The position numbers were made by a program, and so were the translations under genes. The notes beneath the pieces were generated by a model. That model was not told where the DNA came from. It searched no databases and was given only the letters and a program-made list of their open reading frames with translations. A DNA stretch of 10,855 bases from the NCBI GenBank assembly GCA_003575245.1, contig NMQN01000319.1, forward strand, positions 1-10,855, written 5' to 3'. Shown here in pieces: positions 4,990 through 10,855 of this stretch. Source of the DNA: Candidatus Atribacteria bacterium 1244-E10-H5-B2 (GTDB taxonomy: Bacteria; Atribacterota; JS1; SB-45; 34-128). How positions within the stretch are numbered: the stretch's first letter is position 1; each line of letters opens with the position of its first letter.

Positions 4990-6332
4990 AAAAAAGAAAA
5001 TATTTATCGTTGGGCTTAAGTTTCTTATTGATGGTGGTTTTAGTACTAACCTGTTGTCCATCATCAGTAGTAGCAGATGAGCCTGTAACAATAACGTGGT
5101 GGCTAGAAGCGGTGTTGCCAAAAGAGGTAGAAGCTCTGGAACAACACCTTATCGAACCCTTTGAGAAGATCTATCCACATATTAACATTGACATATCTGT
5201 ACACCCAGACCTGTTTGAGGTCCTCAGATTATCACTGCCAGTTGGTACAGGACCAGACATAGTTCTAACAATGGGACCAGCAGAGGCGGCCAGATATGCA
5301 GCAGCAGGTCTGTTAGCTCCACTAGATGAGTACATCGTTAAAGCTGGGTTGGATAAGCTGATTGCACCCCTTGCCTTGGAACTTGGCACGGTCGAGGGAA
5401 AAATCTATTCGATACCTAAAACTTTTGAAAGTATGGGAATCATATACAATAGGAGCCTGTTTGATGAGTATGGTTGGAAACCGGCCACTAATCGCCAAGA
5501 ATTCGTTGCTCTTAAAGAAGCAATAAAGGCTAAGGGAATCCTGCCTATAGCAGCAGGTAACATCGAGTGGCGGCCGACGAATGAATGGTTTGTGACAGTA
5601 TACCTTAATCACTATGCTGGCCCAGAAAATGTATATAAGGCTTTAACTGGGCAACTTGCGTGGGATGCCCCAATATTCGTAGAAGCGATTGAGATGTTCA
5701 GGCAAGATTTTCTGAACTACTGGACAAAACTCGGCTTCTACCCGGTTCTGACTTTTCCGGATGTTATGATTCAATTAGCTACGAGAAAAGCAGCTATGAC
5801 GGTTGTGGGTTCGTGGGGGTTCAATTGGGTTGGAGATCCAACGTATTGGCCTACTGATGACCGATGGGATTGGACTCCATTTCCTTCTCTGCGTCAGGGA
5901 GTTGAGTACCCATCTGTTGCCATTGGGGTAGGGACAACTTTATCTGTGAGTATGTTGTCTCCCCACATCGATGAAGCAGCGACATTCGTAGTGTGGATAC
6001 TGGGCCACAAAGAAGGTATTGCCAATTTGTTGCTAGATCACCCCGGCGAATGGATCGTTCCCATCGAAATTCCTGAAGAGCTCATTCCATCAGATGTTGA
6101 CTCCGTGTTTGTAAAACATATCCGGACTCAGAGTGATCTGATTGATAAAGGTGCTTATGGTTATACGACCTGGACCTGGTTAGCTCCGGAGACATGGCTT
6201 TGGTGTTATGAAGGGATAGAGGAGGTGTGGATGGGTTCTCTAACCGCAGGGGAATATATGGAGAAATGGAACGATATCTTCCAGAGAGAACTTGCGGCTG
6301 AACTAATCCCACCAGTATCTCCCAGGGAATAA
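4986..6332 (+). CDS. ABC transporter solute-binding protein, family 1 type
   Basis: This 448-aa exported protein binds the substrate outside the membrane and delivers it to the permeases. The N-terminus is a signal peptide: MKKRK, then a hydrophobic run to about residue 22. Cleavage after Ala30 (VVA/DEP) fits signal peptidase I. VLTC at 20-23 is a poor lipobox (Thr before Cys), so lipid anchoring is uncertain. The mature start (VTITWWLEAVLPKEVEALEQHLIEPFEKIYP) and the features GTGPDIVLTMGP and GKIYSIPKTFESMGIIYNRSLFDEYG are typical of sugar-type family 1 binding proteins. The many Trp residues in the C-terminal half suit stacking on sugar or base rings. Ribosome site aaggag precedes the ATG, which is also coupled to the upstream 23-aa ORF. 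The ligand cannot be told from sequence; the downstream enzymes suggest a ribosyl or nucleoside-type compound. Confidence 0.88.
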   Translation: MKKRKYLSLGLSFLLMVVLVLTCCPSSVVADEPVTITWWLEAVLPKEVEALEQHLIEPFEKIYPHINIDISVHPDLFEVLRLSLPVGTGPDIVLTMGPAEAARYAAAGLLAPLDEYIVKAGLDKLIAPLALELGTVEGKIYSIPKTFESMGIIYNRSLFDEYGWKPATNRQEFVALKEAIKAKGILPIAAGNIEWRPTNEWFVTVYLNHYAGPENVYKALTGQLAWDAPIFVEAIEMFRQDFLNYWTKLGFYPVLTFPDVMIQLATRKAAMTVVGSWGFNWVGDPTYWPTDDRWDWTPFPSLRQGVEYPSVAIGVGTTLSVSMLSPHIDEAATFVVWILGHKEGIANLLLDHPGEWIVPIEIPEELIPSDVDSVFVKHIRTQSDLIDKGAYGYTTWTWLAPETWLWCYEGIEEVWMGSLTAGEYMEKWNDIFQRELAAELIPPVSPRE

Positions 6333-6340
6333 GGATAAGA

Positions 6341-6400
6341 AGAAGATAAAGAGGAGAAGAAGGCTCAATGCTATACCTAATACTTCTCCTCTTATCTTCT
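6341..6400 (+). promoter_or_regulatory. long intercistronic hairpin after the binding-protein gene
   Basis: The arms 6341-6359 and 6383-6400 pair over 18 bp with a single bulged A on the left side, around a 23-base loop. No T-run follows directly (a six-T run starts only near 6412). It is therefore more likely an mRNA-stabilising or attenuating structure than a full terminator. Its place between a binding-protein gene and its permeases matches the known need for much more binding protein than permease. Confidence 0.7.
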
Positions 6401-6447
6401 ATTAAGCTTGATTTTTTATAAAGTCACACTAGAAAGGGGAAATATCT

Positions 6448-7296
6448 ATGAGGGGTACAGTAAGAAAACTGATTTCAGTTAGCCCTTTTATCGGTCCGGC
6501 TTTGTTATTGAATGTGATTATTATCTTAATCCCAACCATTTTAACAATGGCATTGGCTTTCTTCGAATGGGACGGACTTGGGAGCTTGCGGTTTGTCGGA
6601 GTGGCGAATTTCCGGAACATCTTTTCACAAGTCATTTTTCTGCGAGCACTAAGAAATAATATCGTGTGGACAATTATCTTCCTTACTATCCCTATGTCCA
6701 TGGGTTTAGTTGTAGCCGAACTACTTAGAAGAACAAGATGGCATTTCCTTAAGCCGATTTATTTTATGCCCACTACGCTAGCGATTGTAGTTAGTGCTTT
6801 CGTATGGGGTTATATTTACCACCCTATTCGCGGCCTGGGAGCAGTTATAGGATTGCCCCCTATATTAGGTCAGCCTAGTACCGCCCTCTATGCTATAGCT
6901 TTTGTGAATGTTTGGGCGTGGTGGGGATTTTTATGTGCAGTATTTCACAGTGCTATTCAAGGAATTTCACTAGATTTATACGATGCTGGAGCCATGGATG
7001 GGACTACTAGGTGGCAGGAATTTTGGTATATAACTTTACCTCAGATTATGCCGAGCATAATCTTTATGGGCATCATGACCATAATTTGGTCGTTTCAGGT
7101 GTTCGATTGGGTTTGGGTTACAACTGAGGGTGGGCCAGGAGGAGCTACAGAGTTATTAGCTACGCTTCTTTTTAAAAGAGGCTTTCAGGCACGTATTCTC
7201 GGAGAAGCTGCTGCTATCGGAGTGATAATATCACTATTTGGAGTTTTATCAGTGAGTCTATTATATTATCTACAATACAAAGGAGCGGAGGTTTAA
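6448..7296 (+). CDS. ABC transporter permease, MalF/UgpA type
   Basis: This 282-aa inner-membrane protein forms half of the import channel. About six hydrophobic segments are visible, the first near residues 12-38 (PFIGPALLLNVIIILIPTIL) and the last near 252-274. The cytoplasmic EAA loop that docks the ATPase is present at about 178-198: YDAGAMDGTTRWQEFWYITLP, with Gly185 and Pro198 at the conserved positions. WVTTEGGPGGATELLATLLF near 222-242 is characteristic of the first permease of CUT1 systems. The ATG follows agaaagggg. The next gene begins two bases after its stop, so the two permeases are certainly cotranscribed. No operon ATPase is seen, as is common when a shared MsiK-like ATPase serves several transporters. 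Confidence 0.9.
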   Translation: MRGTVRKLISVSPFIGPALLLNVIIILIPTILTMALAFFEWDGLGSLRFVGVANFRNIFSQVIFLRALRNNIVWTIIFLTIPMSMGLVVAELLRRTRWHFLKPIYFMPTTLAIVVSAFVWGYIYHPIRGLGAVIGLPPILGQPSTALYAIAFVNVWAWWGFLCAVFHSAIQGISLDLYDAGAMDGTTRWQEFWYITLPQIMPSIIFMGIMTIIWSFQVFDWVWVTTEGGPGGATELLATLLFKRGFQARILGEAAAIGVIISLFGVLSVSLLYYLQYKGAEV

Positions 7297-7298
7297 TT

Positions 7299-8126
7299 AT
7301 GAGAAGTAAAGGTATAGCACATATCGTAGAGTGTGGTGTGTTGATATTACTTCTATTGTTTGTGCTAGTCCCCTTGCTTATAGCTATAAGCATCTCTCTG
7401 AAGACTACCGCCGAGATATTCGCAGATCCTTTAGGGTTCCCACGTAGTTTTTATTTTGCAAACTACATTGACGCTGTTGTGGTCACCGATCTTGGACGAG
7501 CTTTTTTCATTAGCACGATATTGACTGTGGGTACGGTTTTAGGAGTCTTTATTACAGCTACCCCCGCAGCTTATGCTTTAAGTAAAATCAAGTTTCCAGG
7601 TAGACCGTTTTTAATAGTTTATATTTTCTTTAGCACGACTATCCCGGCTCAGATCTTCATTATACCATTGTTTCATATCTTTGTACGGATTGGTTTCGTC
7701 AACTCACTCCCCGGATTGATCTTAATCTATGTAGCAGTTTTCTCTCCTTTTGCAATGTTACTAATGCGCTCTTACTTTATCAACATTCCGGATGAGTTGT
7801 TAGATGCAGCATTGGTAGATGGAGCTTCAAGATGGCAAGCATTTTGGCGGATTATCGTGCCAGTGGTACGGCCTGGAGTCTCTATAGCAATGGTCATCGT
7901 TGCAATGGGGAGTTGGAATCAGTTTCTACTGCCACGCACGTTTCTTCTTGACGTGCGCTTACGGCCAGTAACGCTAGCCCTCGTTAGCCTGCAAGGGCAA
8001 TGGGTTGCTGAATGGGGGATGTTGTTTGCCGTCGCGATCCTAATCTCTTTGCCTATACTGATAGTGTTTGTTTTACTACACCGCCAGATAAGTGCTGGAT
8101 TAGCTGGCACTGGATTAAAGGGATAA
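7299..8126 (+). CDS. ABC transporter permease, MalG/UgpE type
   Basis: This 275-aa second channel subunit has a first membrane segment near residues 12-32 and about six in all. Its EAA loop lies near 168-188 (LDAALVDGASRWQAFWRIIVP, with Gly175 and Pro188). SISLKTTAEIFADPLGFP after the first segment and AAYALSKIKFPG near 90-101 are standard for MalG-type proteins. Ribosome site ggaggt lies eight bases before the ATG, inside the end of the preceding permease gene, which gives tight coupling. Its partners are the first permease and the binding protein. Substrate specificity cannot be read from it. A 122-bp gap with no clear terminator separates it from the glycohydrolase gene, so read-through is likely. 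Confidence 0.9.
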   Translation: MRSKGIAHIVECGVLILLLLFVLVPLLIAISISLKTTAEIFADPLGFPRSFYFANYIDAVVVTDLGRAFFISTILTVGTVLGVFITATPAAYALSKIKFPGRPFLIVYIFFSTTIPAQIFIIPLFHIFVRIGFVNSLPGLILIYVAVFSPFAMLLMRSYFINIPDELLDAALVDGASRWQAFWRIIVPVVRPGVSIAMVIVAMGSWNQFLLPRTFLLDVRLRPVTLALVSLQGQWVAEWGMLFAVAILISLPILIVFVLLHRQISAGLAGTGLKG

Positions 8127-8248
8127 TGCAGGCTACAACCAGGACTGGATTTATGTATGTAATAATAGAAACATAATTTACGGTACTGTCAAAAATAATA
8201 TGGAAAAATGTCAAGAATAAATTTCCACAATAAAGGAGGAATAACACG

Positions 8249-9604
8249 ATGGATTTCGTGAACATAGCTACAATCCTGTTCTATGAATTGAAGCAAAAAA
8301 AGGAGGAAGGTTGCGACATAGAACAGTTTGCAGACAGATTTCAAGAGCTTGTCGGGGATATTCCGGCAAGCAAATTTATAAAATTTGAGGAAGTATCAAC
8401 CGAGATTAATGAGGAACAGTTAGAGGAACTTTATAAAGAAGTAACAAATTTGGAGTCGTGTGATAAGGGATATAAGGAACCTTTTACTTTTCAAGACATC
8501 TCCAATTTATCACCTGGGAAGCTGGTACAGATTTCTCATTCTGGATTGGATCTGAAAGACAAGATATACGGTGCCTGGCAGGGACGCTGTGCTGGCTGTC
8601 TCTTAGGCAAGCCAGTAGAAGGTTGGGGTAAGGCACAGATTGAAGATTACTTAAAAAAAGCAGGTGAATATCCGCTCCGAAATTATTTCCCTAAACCTGT
8701 TTCAGATGAATTTGCAAACTATCTCCACCAAGAGTCAGCTGGGGCATTACGGGGACACATAACTCATATGGTTAGAGACGACGATATAGACTATCCAATT
8801 CTCAACCTTAATGTACTTGAGAAATTCGGCAAAAGCTTTACCAGCAAGGATGTGGCTAGTGTTTGGTTGCAGAATCTTCCTTATGAAAAAACATATACCG
8901 CTGAAAGAGTTGCTTACAAGAACTTTATAAATGGGATTTGGCCACCAGAATCCGGCCGGTATTATAATCCCTATCGGGAATGGATAGGAGCACAAATACG
9001 TGGAGATGTCTTCGGTTGGGTTAATCCCGGAAACCCACGGGCGGCCACCGAGATGGCTTATAGGGATGCGATAATTTCCCATAGGAAGAATGGCATTTAC
9101 GGAGAAATGTTTGTGGCGGCAGCGACATCTATCGCATTGGTCTTAGATACTAATAAAGTTATTGATGTAATCGAGACAGGGCTATCAGTTGTTCCCCAAG
9201 ACTCACGTTTTGCTATCGCGTTAAGGAACACCATTAAATGGGCAGTTGCTGATAAAGACTGGGAGCAAACTTTCACTAAAGTTATGGATAATTATGGAAA
9301 ATACCACTTCGTCCATACAATAAATAATGCGGCCATAGTTGTGCTGTCACTCATTCATGGAAATGGAGATTATGAAAAATCCATAAGTATAGCCGTGATG
9401 TGTGGTTTCGACACAGATTGCAACGGTGCTACCACAGGTTCGATCATTGGCGCTCTAAGCGGAGCCCACCAGTTACCGGACAAATGGATTCGATCCCTAA
9501 ACAATAGAGTGGATAGCCTTATAATCAATGATTCTAGAGTCAGCATTTCTGATTTGGCTGATAGGACTGTATCACTTGTCCAAAGTATAGGAAGGGCGGG
9601 ATGA
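8249..9604 (+). CDS. ADP-ribosylglycohydrolase-superfamily enzyme
   Basis: This 451-aa cytoplasmic protein has no signal peptide. The family domain starts near residue 102 (LKDKIYGAWQGRCAGCLLGKPVEGW). The acidic metal motif RDDDIDY is at 176-182. The signature FGWVNPGNPRAATEMAYRDAIISHRKNGIYGEMFVAAA spans about 255-292. The second metal motif GFDTDCNGA is at 386-394. DraG/ARH relatives hydrolyse ADP-ribosyl-protein or ribosyl O-glycosidic bonds with two divalent metals; many bacterial members beside sugar transporters have unassigned small-molecule substrates. The first 100 residues are an acidic, helical extension without a recognised fold. In the first motif the usual GDAlG aspartate is replaced (AGCLLGKP), seen in this subgroup as I recall it. 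Ribosome site aaggagga supports the start. In context it probably cleaves the imported compound rather than proteins. Confidence 0.85.
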   Translation: MDFVNIATILFYELKQKKEEGCDIEQFADRFQELVGDIPASKFIKFEEVSTEINEEQLEELYKEVTNLESCDKGYKEPFTFQDISNLSPGKLVQISHSGLDLKDKIYGAWQGRCAGCLLGKPVEGWGKAQIEDYLKKAGEYPLRNYFPKPVSDEFANYLHQESAGALRGHITHMVRDDDIDYPILNLNVLEKFGKSFTSKDVASVWLQNLPYEKTYTAERVAYKNFINGIWPPESGRYYNPYREWIGAQIRGDVFGWVNPGNPRAATEMAYRDAIISHRKNGIYGEMFVAAATSIALVLDTNKVIDVIETGLSVVPQDSRFAIALRNTIKWAVADKDWEQTFTKVMDNYGKYHFVHTINNAAIVVLSLIHGNGDYEKSISIAVMCGFDTDCNGATTGSIIGALSGAHQLPDKWIRSLNNRVDSLIINDSRVSISDLADRTVSLVQSIGRAG

Positions 9605-9752
9605 TTAGTACATAAAAAGAGACAAAACCAAAAGAAAAGAAAATAAAATTCAAAACTACAACGAAAAGATGGGTTTATTTCCGTAGAATGGAGGGATAGG
9701 AAAGTAAATTCCAAATATTCAAGTATTAAATAATAGAGGAGGAGTAAGTGTT

Positions 9753-10679
9753 ATGAAGAAAATAATTATTGATACTGATATCGGAACTGATGTTGACGAC
9801 GCAATAGCTCTTATTCTAGCTTTAAGGTCTTCGGAGTTAAAGGTAGAGGCTGTAACAACTGTATATGGTGATGTAGATTTAAGATCAAAAATAGTTATAG
9901 AATTATTAAGCCTGATGGGAAAACTTAACGAATTTCCTATTGCAAGCGGTGTGTCTGAACCTTTACTAAAAAACCATGATATATTCTGGGCAGGATACGA
10001 AGGAGAAGGTATTTTAACAGATGAGGATAAGGATCTTAAACCAATAAGAAAGCACGCAGTTGATCTTATTATAGAAAAAATAATGGACAATCCTGGAGAG
10101 ATGACCCTTCTTTTAATAGGACCATTGACAAATATGGCCGTAGCAATTATAAAAGAGCCTTCGATCACGAAGAATACAAAAGAAATAGTCATGATGGGAG
10201 GAGTTGCTAGAATATTCGAAAATGCATTATCTTTACCTTATATTGAACATAACATAAAATGTGACCCTGAATCCGCTTCTGTTGTTTTTCGATCTAATAT
10301 TCCGATTACTATGGTTGGGTTAGATGTAACAACCAAAGTTCCTATTAATCGTTCTCATTTAGAACAGATAAAGAAGATAAATAATCCTCTTATGGACACT
10401 TTATCCAATATGATAGAAATATTCTGGGATTTTATAAAAAGAAAATTTGGCTTGTCAGGAAATGAAAGCCCAATGCATGATCCATTAGCAATTGGTGTTT
10501 CTATGTATCCTAATATAATAAAAACGGTTCAGTGCAAAGTTTTAGTAGAAACAGTAGGGCAATATACGACTGGCCAAACCATAGTTGTTCCCGATAGTAA
10601 TGGAAATGTCAAAGTTGCTTATGATGTAGATAATCAGAGATTTATTGATTTATTGATGAATAGGATTCTGATAATATGA
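9753..10679 (+). CDS. nucleoside hydrolase, inosine/uridine-preferring family
   Basis: This 308-aa cytoplasmic enzyme, about the family's normal length, hydrolyses the N-glycosidic bond of nucleosides to base plus ribose. The calcium-binding Asp cluster is DTDIGTDVDDAIAL at 7-20, two residues longer than the common DTDPGIDDA form. Further active-site parts are IGPLTNMA (Thr126), IVMMGG (145-150), the ribose-binding EHNIKCDPESA (165-175, with Glu165 and Asn167) and HDPLA (His242, Asp243). The Asn often found in TTVxGN is Asp here (VYGDV, residue 40), which may shift specificity. Ribosome site gaggaggag precedes the ATG. It lies 148 bp after the glycohydrolase gene with no terminator between. 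Base preference is not predictable, and non-nucleoside N-ribosides are possible. The gene looks more AT-rich by eye than the ABC genes. Confidence 0.9.
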   Translation: MKKIIIDTDIGTDVDDAIALILALRSSELKVEAVTTVYGDVDLRSKIVIELLSLMGKLNEFPIASGVSEPLLKNHDIFWAGYEGEGILTDEDKDLKPIRKHAVDLIIEKIMDNPGEMTLLLIGPLTNMAVAIIKEPSITKNTKEIVMMGGVARIFENALSLPYIEHNIKCDPESASVVFRSNIPITMVGLDVTTKVPINRSHLEQIKKINNPLMDTLSNMIEIFWDFIKRKFGLSGNESPMHDPLAIGVSMYPNIIKTVQCKVLVETVGQYTTGQTIVVPDSNGNVKVAYDVDNQRFIDLLMNRILII

Positions 10680-10691
10680 AAGGTAATTATC

Positions 10692-10732
10692 CCGGCAATC
10701 CGGCTTTCTCGCCAGAGTTCTCGGATTGCCGG
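10692..10732 (+). terminator. hairpin after the nucleoside hydrolase gene
   Basis: The arms ccggcaatccg (10692-10702) and cggattgccgg (10722-10732) form a perfect 11-bp GC-rich stem with a 19-base loop, 13 bp after the stop codon. The tail is pyrimidine-rich (ttcctgctctcc) but not a T-run. The operon probably ends here, by a weak intrinsic or assisted terminator. Confidence 0.6.
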
Positions 10733-10803
10733 TTCCTGCTCTCCGATTTAAAAGGTCTCTCTCGGGGGGCAGGGTTATTTTTAAAAGTAGGGGATAATCT
10801 AAT

Positions 10804-10855
10804 ATGAGAGAATCAAAGGTGAGTAAAAAGACGATATTTCTGGGAATAATGAGGC
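10804..10855 (+). CDS. start of another gene, cut by the window end
   Basis: From ATG 10804 the frame is open to the end of the window (begins MRESKVSKKTIFLGIM). The sequence aggggat lies about ten bases upstream. An in-frame GTG at 10819 is an alternative start with a weaker site. Only 17 residues are visible, too few to identify the product. It follows the operon's final hairpin, so it may be a separate unit. Confidence 0.4.
   Translation, partial: MRESKVSKKTIFLGIMR

Noticed and set aside
9370..10192. Minus-strand ORFs opposite the glycohydrolase and nucleoside hydrolase genes
   Set aside because: They are shadows of two strongly supported enzyme genes with intact catalytic motifs on the + strand.
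10692..10732. tRNA-like structure
   Set aside because: Only a single 11-bp stem is present, with no cloverleaf arms or TTC-type loop.

Overview
The window looks like a bacterial chromosome segment in which the end of an integrated mobile element meets a carbohydrate or nucleoside uptake and catabolism operon. The DNA is AT-rich. Genes carry strong GGAGG-type ribosome binding sites, and AGA/AGG (Arg) and ATA (Ile) codons are frequent. This fits a low-GC anaerobe (Clostridia-like, Atribacterota-like or Thermotogota-like). I cannot name a taxon from the sequence alone.

Left part (1 to about 4985), mobile module. A 5'-truncated TOPRIM plus RepA-like AAA primase-helicase gene runs in from outside the window. 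It is followed by a noncoding stretch with 11-bp direct repeats and oppositely oriented copies, which looks like an iteron-type replication origin. Next come a 66-aa orphan protein and about 690 bp of noncoding DNA with short repeats and phased A-tracts. A minimal tyrosine recombinase follows, with a recognisable promoter, then a small basic protein and a 435-bp repeat-rich noncoding stretch containing a clear intrinsic terminator. The part ends with a string of very small genes: an excisionase-like HTH protein, a 33-aa ORF, a winged-helix gene broken by a frameshift at an A6 run, a small HTH gene broken by an in-frame stop, and a 23-aa ORF that overlaps the next gene by ATGA.

Right part (4986-10679), uptake and cleavage operon. 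It encodes a family-1-type solute-binding protein, two MalF/MalG-type permeases without an ATPase gene, an ADP-ribosylglycohydrolase-superfamily enzyme, and an inosine/uridine-type nucleoside hydrolase. All genes are on the + strand. A long imperfect hairpin separates the binding-protein gene from the permeases, and a hairpin follows the last gene. Both enzymes belong to families that cleave ribosyl linkages. My working inference is that the operon imports and dismantles a ribosylated nucleoside or a related glycoside. A further gene starts at the right edge.

Most notable are the iteron-like origin beside the primase-helicase, the repeated hairpin element, the decaying small-gene string at the element/operon junction, and the pairing of a CUT1-type transporter with an ADP-ribosylglycohydrolase and a nucleoside hydrolase.
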